The notes under the pieces are model-generated. The model made no database searches, was not told the origin of the DNA, and was given only the letters and a program-made list of their open reading frames with translations. A DNA stretch of 49,151 nucleotides from the NCBI GenBank assembly GCA_028284945.1, contig JANQQJ010000043.1, positions 1 to 49,151 on the forward strand, read 5' to 3'. Made by a program: the position numbers and the translations under genes. Of the stretch, positions 33,789 to 42,164 are shown piece by piece. Numbering within the stretch: the stretch's first letter is position 1; the number at the start of each line of letters is the position of its first letter. The stretch is from Alphaproteobacteria bacterium. Lineage in GTDB: Bacteria > Pseudomonadota > Alphaproteobacteria > SMXS01.

Positions 33789-34874
33789 ATGACCGCACTT
33801 GATGACTATCGGCTGCTAGGGAAAAGCGGCGTCAGGGTATCGCCACTATGCCTCGGCACCATGACCTTTGGCGACAATTGGGGGTGGGGCGCTGATGCCC
33901 AGGAAAGCCGGCGGCAATTCGATATGTATGCCGATAAGGGCGGTAATTTCATCGACAGCGCCGATGGCTATACCGACGGGACCAGCGAGACGCTTGTCGG
34001 CGAGTTCGTCGCTGACGACCGGGACCGCTGGGTCGTAGCAACCAAATTCGGCTTCAACAACAATCACGGCGACCCCAATGCCGGCGGCAATCACCGCAAG
34101 AATATGATGCAGTCGCTGGAAGGCTCACTGCGCCGGATGAAGACCGATTATATCGATCTGTACTGGGTCCATATCTGGGAGTTCAGGACCCGGCCGGAAG
34201 AAGTCATGCGCGCGCTGGATGACGCCGTACGGCAGGGCAAGATTCTCTATATCGGCGTCTCGAATGCCCCGGCCTGGAAGATTGCCCAGTGCAATACGCT
34301 CGCCGAACTGCGCGGCTGGACCGCATTTTCAGCACTCCAGATGGAATACAGCCTGATAGAACGCACCGCCGAGCGGGACCTGATCCCCATGTGTGCCGAG
34401 CTGGGCCTTGGCGTTACACCCTGGTCGCCGCTGGCGCAGGGCATTCTGGCCGGAAAATACAAAAAGGAAGACGCCAACGCCGAGCCGGAAATGACCGAGA
34501 GCGGATTCCCCGCCTCCCGCAAAACCCTCATGGTGGGCCAGGGGCGGCTTAATGACCGGACACTGGGCATTGCAGAGGCCGTCAAGGATGTCGCGAAAGA
34601 GATCGGCCGAACGCCCGCGCAGGTCGCACTCAATTGGGCCGCGACACAGCCCGGGATCAGCAGCCCGATTTTAGGTGCACGCACGTCTGAACAATTGGCA
34701 GACAATATCGGATCGTTGGATTTCACGATGGACGACGCCCACCGCGATGCGCTGAATACCGCCAGTGCGATAGAGCTGGGGCAGCCGCATGAATTCGGCC
34801 ACGATCCAATGATCCAAGGCATGGCCGATGGCAATACATCCATCAGCCCGCCGGGCTACCGCGTCAGATTCTAG
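33789..34874 (+). CDS. Aldo/keto reductase
   Basis: A 361-residue NADPH-dependent reductase. The catalytic tetrad is visible: Asp and Tyr in DSADGYTDG, Lys in VVATKFGF and His in YWVHIWE. PWSPLAQGILAGKY and GRTPAQVALNWAATQPG are typical of the AKR family related to YajO/Tas. ATG 33789 follows a GGGGAG tract. The longer frame upstream lacks family similarity. Substrate is unknown; it may share control with the MarR gene downstream. Confidence 0.92.
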   Translation: MTALDDYRLLGKSGVRVSPLCLGTMTFGDNWGWGADAQESRRQFDMYADKGGNFIDSADGYTDGTSETLVGEFVADDRDRWVVATKFGFNNNHGDPNAGGNHRKNMMQSLEGSLRRMKTDYIDLYWVHIWEFRTRPEEVMRALDDAVRQGKILYIGVSNAPAWKIAQCNTLAELRGWTAFSALQMEYSLIERTAERDLIPMCAELGLGVTPWSPLAQGILAGKYKKEDANAEPEMTESGFPASRKTLMVGQGRLNDRTLGIAEAVKDVAKEIGRTPAQVALNWAATQPGISSPILGARTSEQLADNIGSLDFTMDDAHRDALNTASAIELGQPHEFGHDPMIQGMADGNTSISPPGYRVRF

Positions 34875-34891
34875 GTCCCTGGTCGTATTTT

Positions 34892-34909
34892 CAGGTGCGG
34901 GTGCACCTG
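34892..34909. promoter_or_regulatory. Perfect inverted repeat CAGGTGC-GGGT-GCACCTG between the aldo/keto reductase and marR
   Basis: Seven-base arms and a four-base spacer, 18 bp after the reductase stop and 102 bp before the MarR start. Its right half, GGTGCACCTG, recurs exactly at 37319-37328 ahead of the hydrolase operon. It may be the MarR operator; it could instead be the reductase's terminator hairpin, though no T run follows. Confidence 0.5.
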
Positions 34910-35010
34910 CCTGTGTTACACTTTGGTGAAGCTGGCGGCCGGCACGTCGCATTTGGGGGCGGGCAGAGACTTTGGTCGCGTGCTTATGCACCAACATCCC
35001 GGGATCAGCG

Positions 35011-35430
35011 ATGAAACTGTCCAACTGCACCTGCCTGGAACTAAGACGCGCAACCCGTATCGTGACGCAACAGTTTGACCGGTCGCTGCAACCGACCGGG
35101 CTGAAAGCCACGCAATTTTCCGTGTTGGCTACACTTTACCAAGCCAAAGGACAGCTTTCGGTAAATGAGCTGGCCGAAGCACTGACAGCAGACCGGACAA
35201 CGGTCACACGCAATTTAAAGCCGCTTGAGACGGCAGGTTATTTGCGCTCGGAAACAGCAGGCGACCGGCGGCGCCGCATGATCGAGTTAACGCAGGAAGG
35301 CCGTGAAAAACTCGATGAGGCGCGGCCCCATTGGGAGGCCGCTCAGCGAAGCGTCGTCAAGAGCATAGGCAAGAAAGATTGGCGCGCCATGCGCGGCCTG
35401 TTGCGCGATGTTGTCGCCAGCGCCGGTTAG
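35011..35430 (+). CDS. MarR-family winged-helix transcription regulator
   Basis: A 139-residue regulator expected to act as a dimer. The winged helix is clear: LSVNELAEALTADRTTVTRNLKPLETAGYLRSE with the wing ETAGDRRRRMIELTQEGREKL. The N terminus LSNCTCLELRRATRIVTQQFD has two cysteines (residues 5 and 7), as in many redox-responsive MarR/OhrR-like proteins, but that sensing is unproven. ATG 35011 is chosen over an upstream 34972 start. Its stop shares TTAG (35427-35430) with the convergent hydrolase. Likely targets are its own promoter and the hydrolase operon, given the shared half-site. Confidence 0.92.
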   Translation: MKLSNCTCLELRRATRIVTQQFDRSLQPTGLKATQFSVLATLYQAKGQLSVNELAEALTADRTTVTRNLKPLETAGYLRSETAGDRRRRMIELTQEGREKLDEARPHWEAAQRSVVKSIGKKDWRAMRGLLRDVVASAG

Positions 35431-36335
35431 GCCTGCTCTGCCAGAAAATCAGCGATCTCCTGAATCGCCGCATTGGCTTCCGGCACCGCCGGTGCCATCA
35501 GGTGCCAGTCATGCAGCATCTCTGGCCAGATCTCCAGCACCATATGGGCGCCCGCTGCCCGCCCTGCCTCGCAGACCTTGCGCGAATCATCCAGCAAGAC
35601 TTCTGCATCACCCACCTGCAGCAAGGTCGGCGGAAACCCGTTGAAGTCACCGAACACCGGCGACGCATAAGGATTCTGCCGGTCATCGCCGACATAGAGT
35701 TGCGCGCAGTCATAGAGCCAGTCCTGGCGGCAGATCAGGTCGGCTTTGGCGCGGGTCTGCATGGTTGCGCTGCTCACCGTCATATCAGCCCAGGCCGACA
35801 GGGTTACGACCTTATCGGGCAGGCTTGCGCCTCTGTCCTTCCGCGCGAGCACGGTACCTAACGCCAACCCGCCGCCAGCAGAATCACCCATTGCGACGCT
35901 CCGCGTTGCCGTGCCCGGACCATCAGGCCCATTGGCCAGCATCCATTCGAATGCGGCATCGGCATCGTCAACCGCTGCAGGAAACATGTGTTCCGGCGCC
36001 AACCGATAGTCGACCACCAGAACCGCCATCCCGGTCACTTCAGACAGAAAACCCGCCAGCGCGGTATGCGTGTCGATACTGCCAGCGACATACCCACCGC
36101 CGTGTAGATAGAGAATACGCTGCGCCGGATCCGCGTCCTTTGCCACCACCCAGGCGGCAGGCACCCCGCCTGCCTCCACACGGGTCTCCGTGGCGCCCTC
36201 TGGCAGCGGAGAACGCGGCGACTTGGCCATGACCTTGCGCAGGTTCTTGGCCGTGATCTTCATGCCGATGAGCCAACCCCATCGGTTCAGGAAGACCCAG
36301 CGCCGATGCGCGATCTCGAATTGCGGTGAGGCCAA
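35427..36335 (-). CDS. Alpha/beta hydrolase, hormone-sensitive lipase family (copy 1)
   Basis: A probable esterase of about 302 residues. The oxyanion-hole motif is YLHGGGYVAG, the nucleophile serine lies in MGDSAGGGLALG, and the late aspartate and histidine are in QVGDAEVLLDD and MLHDWHLM. I prefer the TTG at 36335: it has AAAAGG 8 bases upstream, lies 5 bases after the neighbouring stop, and makes the N terminus the same length as its paralogue. The first ATG (36263) would remove about 24 residues. It is the second gene of a tandem pair; the substrate, a short acyl ester or lactone, is unknown. Confidence 0.88.
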   Translation of the reverse strand: MASPQFEIAHRRWVFLNRWGWLIGMKITAKNLRKVMAKSPRSPLPEGATETRVEAGGVPAAWVVAKDADPAQRILYLHGGGYVAGSIDTHTALAGFLSEVTGMAVLVVDYRLAPEHMFPAAVDDADAAFEWMLANGPDGPGTATRSVAMGDSAGGGLALGTVLARKDRGASLPDKVVTLSAWADMTVSSATMQTRAKADLICRQDWLYDCAQLYVGDDRQNPYASPVFGDFNGFPPTLLQVGDAEVLLDDSRKVCEAGRAAGAHMVLEIWPEMLHDWHLMAPAVPEANAAIQEIADFLAEQA

Positions 36336-36339
36336 GAGG

Positions 36340-37260
36340 CTAACCTTTTGAGCGGATATAGGCGCCGATCTTGTCGATAGCTTCTGCAGCCTCTGGCACC
36401 GCGCGGCCCAGCGCATGCCAAACGTGAATGGTGCCCGGCCACCGCTCGATGGTGACATCAACGCCCGCTGCGCGGGCCTTTTCTTCCACCATTAGCGAGT
36501 CGCACAGCAACACTTCATCCTCACTGACATGAATCAGGAACGGCGGCAGATCATGGAACTCTCCAAACACTGGCGAGATCCTGGGATCTTTCAGATCGAT
36601 ATTGTTGCCCGCCGTCAGGTCGGCAAACCAGTCAACCGTTGGCTTTTGGATCATGGGGTCGGTTGCCGCCCGGCTTTCAAACGTATCGCCGGAACAGGAC
36701 AGATCGGCCCAGGGCGACATGGCAACCGCGGCTGTCGGCTTGGGCAGGCCTGCATCGCGGATTCCCATCAACAGCGCAATGGTCAAACCGCCGCCTGCTG
36801 AATCGCCCGCAACAAAACAATGGGTCGGCGACCCGGCACCATCCGGACCATTCTCCAGCATCCAGCGATAGGCGGTCATACCGTCGTCGAACTGTGCCGG
36901 CGCAAGACTTTCCGGTGCCAGCCGGTAATCGACATTCAGCACGGCGACACCGGCGGCTTTCGAAATATCAGCGGCCAGCACCCGGTGTGTGTTCAGATTC
37001 CCGGCCGCATATCCACCGCCATGGACATAGAGCAGACGCCGGTTGGGGTCGGCATCCTGATCTACGACCCACTCACACGGGACGCCGCCTGCGTCCACCG
37101 CTGTCGTGGTAATGCCGTCCGGCATCGGCGCGGTGTAAAGGACATTTTCCATCATGTCGCGGACGCCCTCGATGCTGGGCTCAAGGCCAGCCGCGGCGGC
37201 GGCTTCGTTGTTCGCGATCAGCTGGTCGATTGTCGCTTGAAGTTCGGCTGAAACAGCCAT
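36340..37260 (-). CDS. Alpha/beta hydrolase, hormone-sensitive lipase family (copy 2)
   Basis: A 306-residue esterase-like protein closely similar in layout to the next gene. It has YVHGGGYAAGN, VAGDSAGGGLTIA with the nucleophile serine, HVSEDEVLLCD and TIHVWHAL. ATG 37260 has GGGAG 7 bases upstream; the ATG at 37266 would sit too close to it. Pairs such as this usually arise by duplication. An inverted repeat 53 bp upstream shares a ten-base half-site with the region ahead of marR. Confidence 0.92.
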   Translation of the reverse strand: MAVSAELQATIDQLIANNEAAAAAGLEPSIEGVRDMMENVLYTAPMPDGITTTAVDAGGVPCEWVVDQDADPNRRLLYVHGGGYAAGNLNTHRVLAADISKAAGVAVLNVDYRLAPESLAPAQFDDGMTAYRWMLENGPDGAGSPTHCFVAGDSAGGGLTIALLMGIRDAGLPKPTAAVAMSPWADLSCSGDTFESRAATDPMIQKPTVDWFADLTAGNNIDLKDPRISPVFGEFHDLPPFLIHVSEDEVLLCDSLMVEEKARAAGVDVTIERWPGTIHVWHALGRAVPEAAEAIDKIGAYIRSKG

Positions 37261-37312
37261 GTGCATGCTCCCCGTAATTCCTGTTTTCGCATGTGAGTCT
37301 TAGGAAGTTTTC

Positions 37313-37329
37313 TCAGGCGGTGCACCTGA
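37313..37329. promoter_or_regulatory. Inverted repeat TCAGG-N7-CCTGA upstream of the hydrolase pair
   Basis: Contains GGTGCACCTG (37319-37328), identical to the right half of the repeat upstream of marR. It is 53 bp from the hydrolase ATG, a position suited to repression. On the minus strand it could also form a hairpin ending the lysA operon, with AGTTT and AAACT extending the stem across a three-base bulge. Confidence 0.45.
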
Positions 37330-37352
37330 AACTTTAAAGAACGGACCAGGTA

Positions 37353-37850
37353 TCAGCGAAGCTGGCGCGACCCATCCAGAAAACGCGCGGCGCTGGAAAC
37401 GTGATTCTGCATCTCGAGCTGTTCGGCGGTATCCCAGAGAATCCGTGCGGTATCAATACTGCCGCTGACTTCTGGGTCCCGGCGGAGCTGCCAGTACGCC
37501 GCGCGGAGCGTCAGATAAGCGGACGGATCATCGCCCAGTGCTTCCGGCGTTTCGGTCAACGCCTCGATCTCCCGTGCGACATAGAGCCGTTCCATCGGGC
37601 GTTCCATCAACGCATGTCCAAGCGCGGCCAAATGCTGCGCCGCCGGATGCGAGAAGGCGTGTATCGAAGGTGGCACTGAGTCTGTCGTGGTCAATGGCAG
37701 TGCACCACCGCCGGCCGGTCCCTGTCGGACCGGATCCGGGCCAAATGCCTGATAAAAAAGAACAAATGAAACAGCAAAGACCACTAACCAGCGAAGGTTG
37801 GACAGGATGCGCGCCCGGCGCGTTGGTTTCTCGGTAGTATCCTGCGACAA
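37353..37850 (-). CDS. Membrane-anchored protein of unknown function downstream of lysA
   Basis: A 165-residue frame with a basic N terminus (EKPTRRARI), one membrane helix (about 20-35, WLVVFAVSFVLFYQAF), a proline/glycine linker and a helical C-terminal half (about 75-165; LRAAYWQLRRDPEVSG and ARILWDTAEQLEMQN), probably periplasmic. I do not recognise the family. The start is uncertain: no ATG is suitably placed, and TTG at 37850 begins 26 bases after the lysA stop with only a weak ribosome site. In related genomes a TIGR02302 protein often follows lysA; this is much shorter and not obviously a fragment of it. Confidence 0.6.
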   Translation of the reverse strand: MSQDTTEKPTRRARILSNLRWLVVFAVSFVLFYQAFGPDPVRQGPAGGGALPLTTTDSVPPSIHAFSHPAAQHLAALGHALMERPMERLYVAREIEALTETPEALGDDPSAYLTLRAAYWQLRRDPEVSGSIDTARILWDTAEQLEMQNHVSSAARFLDGSRQLR

Positions 37851-37876
37851 GATCGGCCCGTTGTTCTTTCGCTTCC

Positions 37877-39142
37877 TTACAGCCAGTCGGGAATGGACTC
37901 GCCGGCCAGCATCTCCTGAAAATCCGGCCGCCGCCGCGTGACAGCAAACCGGTCCGCGTCAACCAGCACTTCGGGAATCAGCGGACGGCTATTATAGCTG
38001 GAAGACATCACAGCGCCATAGGCACCTGCAGACAAGAATGCAACCAGGTCACCAGCCTGATAAGGCGGGCTCATGCGCTGAACGGCAAATGTATCGGCCG
38101 ACTCGCAAACCGGGCCGACAAAATCGATCGGCAGGCTGACCGCGTCCTCGGCGGGTTCCGTAACCGGCCAGATCTGATGATAGGCGTCGTAAAAGCTGGG
38201 GCGAATCAGGTCATTCATTGCCCCGTCAAGGATCACGAATGTCCGGTCGCCATTGGTTTTCACATAGATAACCTCGGCCACCATGATCCCGGCATTGCCG
38301 GCGATCAGGCGTCCGGGCTCCAGGATGATTTCGCAATTCAGCGGCCCGATGATGCGCTCGATCATCGCTGCATATTGATCGGGATGCGGCGGCTCGGCAT
38401 CTTCCGGGTGATAGGGGATGCCCAACCCGCCGCCGAGATCGACACGGTCGATAGTATGCCCGGCTTCCCGTAATTCACGCACCAGCTCAGCGACGCGGCT
38501 GAAGGCGTTTTCATAGGGCTCCAGATCCGTCAATTGCGAGCCGATATGAACGTCGAGGCCGACAAGCTCAATTCCCGGCAGATCCGTGGCCATCTGGCAG
38601 ACCGCACCCGCACTTTCCCAGGGCAGCCCAAATTTGTTCTGTTGGGTCCCCGTGGTGATTTTTTTGTGGGTCCGTGCGTCGACATCCGGGTTGATCCGGG
38701 GCGCGACCGCAGCAGTCATACCCTTCTGCTGGGCGACCTGGCTCAGCAGATAAAGCTCCGGCTCTGATTCGACGTTGAATTGGTGGATGCCGACATCAAG
38801 GGCATAAGCCATCTCACCCGCCGTCTTACCGACCCCGGAGAAGACAATCTTGTCGGCCGGCATGCCCGCCATCAGCGCACGCTGCAACTCGCCTTCGGAA
38901 ACGATATCGGCGCCAGAGCCCTGCCGTGCAAGGGTTTTCAGGACCGCAAGATTGGAGTTCGCCTTGACCGAATAACAGATCAACGCATCCATTGACGAAA
39001 AGGCGTCTGAGAACACCTGATAGTGGCGCGTTAGCGTCGCTGTCGAATAGCAATAGAAAGGCGTACCGACGTCGCGCGCGATGTCGGGAACGGGAACCCC
39101 TTCGGCGTGGAGCACACCGTTTCGATACTCGAAGTGGTGCAT
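37877..39142 (-). CDS. lysA: Diaminopimelate decarboxylase
   Basis: A 421-residue fold-type III PLP enzyme that makes lysine from meso-diaminopimelate. The PLP lysine is Lys60 in CYSVKANSN. HIGSQLTD and RVDLGGGLGIPY contact the phosphate, EPGRLIAGNAG is the substrate motif, and CESADTFA supplies the cross-dimer cysteine. The ATG at 39142 overlaps the stop of the small lipoprotein in TGATG. The long frame from 39433 runs through that lipoprotein and argH and is rejected. Confidence 0.97.
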   Translation of the reverse strand: MHHFEYRNGVLHAEGVPVPDIARDVGTPFYCYSTATLTRHYQVFSDAFSSMDALICYSVKANSNLAVLKTLARQGSGADIVSEGELQRALMAGMPADKIVFSGVGKTAGEMAYALDVGIHQFNVESEPELYLLSQVAQQKGMTAAVAPRINPDVDARTHKKITTGTQQNKFGLPWESAGAVCQMATDLPGIELVGLDVHIGSQLTDLEPYENAFSRVAELVRELREAGHTIDRVDLGGGLGIPYHPEDAEPPHPDQYAAMIERIIGPLNCEIILEPGRLIAGNAGIMVAEVIYVKTNGDRTFVILDGAMNDLIRPSFYDAYHQIWPVTEPAEDAVSLPIDFVGPVCESADTFAVQRMSPPYQAGDLVAFLSAGAYGAVMSSSYNSRPLIPEVLVDADRFAVTRRRPDFQEMLAGESIPDWL

Positions 39143-39261
39143 CAGCCGGCCGGTGTTTCTTGAGCAGGCGGCGCGGGGGGCGGCTGCAATGCGCCTTTGC
39201 GGCCACACGCGCTGACCGCCAGGGTCAGAACCAACAGGGATGCTATTGCAATCCGGGTCAT
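39142..39261 (-). CDS. lptM: LptM-type small lipoprotein
   Basis: A 39-residue lipoprotein between argH and lysA. It starts [10 protein letters not shown], has a lipobox ending in VSAC (Cys19), then [11 protein letters not shown] and a proline/alanine-rich tail. The CGxKGxLxxPP signature and the position directly before lysA are those of LptM (YifL), which helps the LptD-LptE lipopolysaccharide translocon mature. It overlaps argH by four bases (ATGA, 39258-39261) and lysA by one (TGATG), so all three are translationally coupled. It is easily missed because of its size. Confidence 0.88.
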   Translation of the reverse strand: MTRIAIASLLVLTLAVSACGRKGALQPPPAPPAQETPAG

Positions 39262-40652
39262 GCCAGCCGCTCCTTCCACTTGTTGATCGCCTCGCGCACA
39301 CGGGCAGGTGCGGTACCCCCCTCACTGGTCCGGCTCGCGACAGACCGCTCGACGGTAAGCACATCGAACACCTGGGCAGTAATCCCCGGTTCGGCCGACT
39401 GCATATCTTCAAGCAGCAGGTCTGGCAGGTCACAGCCCTTGTCCTCAGCCAGTTTGACCAGCGCGCCGGTCACATGATGCGCCTGGCGGAACGGCATATC
39501 CAGATTCTGCACCAACCAGTCGGCCAGGTCTGTCGCGGTAGAAAAACCGGTCGCTGCTGAGGCCAGCATGGCTTCAGTATTGACCGTCATATCGCGGACC
39601 ATGCCCGTCATCGCCGCCAGACAAAGCCCTAGAGAATCCGCCGCATCAAACACCGGTTCCTTGTCTTCCTGCATGTCCTTGGAATAGGCGAGCGGCAGCC
39701 CCTTCATGACCATCAACAGCGTGTTGAGCGCGCCTGCGATCCGGCCGGTCTTGGCCCGGATCAACTCTGCGGCATCCGGGTTACGCTTCTGCGGCATAAT
39801 CGACGAGCCGGTTGAAAACCCGTCGCTCATGCTGACGAAGCCGAACTGGGCGCTCGACCAGACCACCAGCTCCTCAGCCAATCGTGACAGGTGGGTCGCG
39901 CAAAGGGCGGCTGCCGCCAGAAATTCAATCGCAAAATCCCGGTCCGACACTGCATCGAGCGAATTGGCGGCAGGCCGCTCGAAGCCGAGGGCCTTGGCGG
40001 TTGCCTGCCGGTCAATCGGGAACGACGTGCCCGCCAGCGCGGCCGCGCCCAGTGGACTCTCGTTCAGGCGGGTCCGTGCATCCGCAAACCGGCCCCGGTC
40101 CCGCCCGGCCATCTCGACAAAGGCCAACAGGTGATGACCCAGGGTGACCGGCTGAGCGACCTGAAGGTGAGTAAAGCCCGGCAATACGGTTTCCGCGTGC
40201 TGGTCGGCCTGCGCCAGAAGGGCCCGCTGAAAATCAGCCAGGGCCCGGTCGATTCCATCAATAGCGTCCCGGACCCAAAGTTTGAAATCGGTCGCAACCT
40301 GGTCGTTCCGGGACCGGGCGGTGTGCAGCCTTCCCGCAGCCTCCCCGATGATCTCCGTAAGCCTGGACTCGACATGCATGTGAATGTCTTCAAGCTTGGG
40401 ATCGACATTCAGCTCCCCTGCATCGATTTCGGACAGGATCTGGGCCAACCCCTTTTCAATGGCGGCCCCATCGGCGCTTGAAATAATGCCGGTTTCGACC
40501 AACATCGCACAATGTGCCTGGGATGCGGCGATGTCCTGGGTATAGAGTCGCCGATCGAAATCGATGGATGCATTGATGTGCTCCATGATCTCAGACGGTG
40601 CCCCGCCGAAGCGTCCACCCCATAGCTTATTGGATCCGTTGCCGCCGCTCAT
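39258..40652 (-). CDS. argH: Argininosuccinate lyase
   Basis: A 464-residue enzyme of the fumarase/aspartase superfamily that yields arginine and fumarate. The signature [12 protein letters not shown] is intact and includes the mobile catalytic-loop serine. [13 protein letters not shown] and [20 protein letters not shown] are the other conserved blocks. It heads the argH-lptM-lysA run. The start at 40652 is only 31 bp from the divergent tlpA-like start, so its promoter must lie partly inside that gene. Confidence 0.97.
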   Translation of the reverse strand: MSGGNGSNKLWGGRFGGAPSEIMEHINASIDFDRRLYTQDIAASQAHCAMLVETGIISSADGAAIEKGLAQILSEIDAGELNVDPKLEDIHMHVESRLTEIIGEAAGRLHTARSRNDQVATDFKLWVRDAIDGIDRALADFQRALLAQADQHAETVLPGFTHLQVAQPVTLGHHLLAFVEMAGRDRGRFADARTRLNESPLGAAALAGTSFPIDRQATAKALGFERPAANSLDAVSDRDFAIEFLAAAALCATHLSRLAEELVVWSSAQFGFVSMSDGFSTGSSIMPQKRNPDAAELIRAKTGRIAGALNTLLMVMKGLPLAYSKDMQEDKEPVFDAADSLGLCLAAMTGMVRDMTVNTEAMLASAATGFSTATDLADWLVQNLDMPFRQAHHVTGALVKLAEDKGCDLPDLLLEDMQSAEPGITAQVFDVLTVERSVASRTSEGGTAPARVREAINKWKERLA

Positions 40653-40683
40653 CGTTCCATGCCTTTGCGATAGGAGCCTTTAC

Positions 40684-41253
40684 TTGCCCCTGAAGCGCCT
40701 TTCTCAACTCGCTATTGTCCTAAGCGCCGCCTTATATGTCGGCTGTGGTCCGGCAGGCAACCAGGAAACCGGGATTCACCCGCCTGACCATACGCCAACG
40801 GACAGTGTCAGCGCCTTCGAATTCGCACCCGAATTGGCGCCGGTGCCGGATGAGCCGTTCCAGAATGCCAGCGGCGGCACCCTACGGCTTAGTGACTTCG
40901 AAGGGCGGGTTGTCCTGCTTAACCTCTGGGCCACCTGGTGCGGCCCCTGCAAACATGAAATGCCGTCCCTCAACCGGCTTCAAGAACAAAAAGGCGGCAA
41001 GGATTTTCTGGTTATTGCGCTGTCCAGCGACCGGGCCGAGGCACGCGCCGTTGACCCTTTCTTCGAAGAGTGGGGCCTGAAAGCGCTGGAAAAATTCTAT
41101 GATCCGATGAACGCCGTCGGTCGCGCATTAGGCGTGCGTGGCCTGCCGACAACGCTTCTAATCGATGCGCAGGGCCGCGAAATCGGGCGGCTGGAGGGTC
41201 CTGCGGAGTGGGACAGCCCCGAGGCGATCGCGCTTATCGACGCGGTGATGTAG
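40684..41253 (+). CDS. TlpA/ResA-like thioredoxin-fold lipoprotein
   Basis: A 189-residue periplasmic thiol-disulfide protein. The signal ends with the lipobox-like YVGC (Cys21). The thioredoxin-like domain begins near residue 60 and has WATWCGPCKHEMPSL with Cys86 and Cys89, then GLPTTLLIDAQGREIGR containing the cis-proline region. Such proteins reduce cytochrome c or copper-assembly cysteines, or act in general redox. The start is TTG at 40684 with AGGAG 7 bases upstream; the longer frame from 40564 runs antisense through argH. Divergent argH-tlpA order recurs in alphaproteobacteria. Confidence 0.9.
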   Translation: MPLKRLSQLAIVLSAALYVGCGPAGNQETGIHPPDHTPTDSVSAFEFAPELAPVPDEPFQNASGGTLRLSDFEGRVVLLNLWATWCGPCKHEMPSLNRLQEQKGGKDFLVIALSSDRAEARAVDPFFEEWGLKALEKFYDPMNAVGRALGVRGLPTTLLIDAQGREIGRLEGPAEWDSPEAIALIDAVM

Positions 41254-41257
41254 GAGA

Positions 41258-42130
41258 TTAACGGGTGGGGACCGGCGTATCGCCCGAGTAGTCGTAAAAG
41301 CCACGGCCGGTTTTTTGTCCCAGCCAACCGGCTTCGACATATTTCACCAATAGCGGACAAGGCCGGTACTTCGAATCGGCCAGGCCGTCAAACAGCACCT
41401 GCATAACCGACAAACAGATGTCGAGGCCGATGAAATCAGCCAGTTCCAGCGGGCCCATCGGATGGTTGGCGCCGAGCCGCATGGCGGTGTCGATGGCCTC
41501 TACATTGCCGACACCTTCATAAAGCGTATAGACCGCCTCATTGATCATCGGCACCAGCAGACGGTTGACGATAAAGGCCGGGAAGTCCTCGGCATTGGTG
41601 GTGATTTTTCCCAACCGTTCGGCCAGGCTTTTGGCCGCCTGGTAGGTTTCGTCGACAGTGGCAATGCCGCGGATGATCTCCACCAGTTCCATCAATGGCA
41701 CCGGGTTCATGAAATGCAGCCCGATAAACTGCTCCGGCCGGTCCGTGGCCGATGCCAAGCGGGTCACGGAGATGGAAGACGTGTTGGTGGCGATAAAGGC
41801 TTCCGGCTTCAGCGTCGGACAGAGTTCCTTATAGATGCCGATTTTGACATCCTGGTCTTCCGACACCGCCTCAATGACAAAATCACAATCTGCAAGATCC
41901 GCCAGGCCGCCAACCGTCCTTATATTGGCAAGCCCGTTCTTATGGTCATCAGCGGTGATACGGCCCCGGGCCACCTGCCGGCCCATATTGCCGTCAATGA
42001 TTTCGAGCGCGTTGGCAAGCTGGTCAGGATTGGAATCAATCAGCGCGACGTCGAGACCGGCAAGCCCGCAGACATGGGCAATGCCCGTGCCCATTTGCCC
42101 CGCTCCAATAACGCCGATTTTTTCCATCAT
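41258..42130 (-). CDS. hbd: 3-hydroxybutyryl-CoA dehydrogenase
   Basis: A 290-residue NAD(P)-dependent enzyme of the 3-hydroxyacyl-CoA dehydrogenase family. The Rossmann motif GAGQMGTGIAHVCGLAG begins at about residue 8. HFMNPVPLMELVEII carries the catalytic histidine, and FIVNRLLVPMINEA and PMGPLELADFIGLD belong to the C-terminal domain. It interconverts acetoacetyl-CoA and (S)-3-hydroxybutyryl-CoA. Two ATG codons in tandem (42130, 42127) could start it. It follows etfBA on the same strand, 34 bases after the etfA stop, and supplies or drains crotonyl-CoA precursors for the adjacent Ccr pathway. Confidence 0.94.
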   Translation of the reverse strand: MMEKIGVIGAGQMGTGIAHVCGLAGLDVALIDSNPDQLANALEIIDGNMGRQVARGRITADDHKNGLANIRTVGGLADLADCDFVIEAVSEDQDVKIGIYKELCPTLKPEAFIATNTSSISVTRLASATDRPEQFIGLHFMNPVPLMELVEIIRGIATVDETYQAAKSLAERLGKITTNAEDFPAFIVNRLLVPMINEAVYTLYEGVGNVEAIDTAMRLGANHPMGPLELADFIGLDICLSVMQVLFDGLADSKYRPCPLLVKYVEAGWLGQKTGRGFYDYSGDTPVPTR

Positions 42131-42164
42131 GATCCGGGTCTTATCCGATCTCTCAACCTTGGTC

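Noticed and set aside
37353-37850. Remnant of the TIGR02302 protein that often follows lysA
   Set aside because: It has a single helix and no similarity I can recognise to that much longer family, so I left it as unknown.
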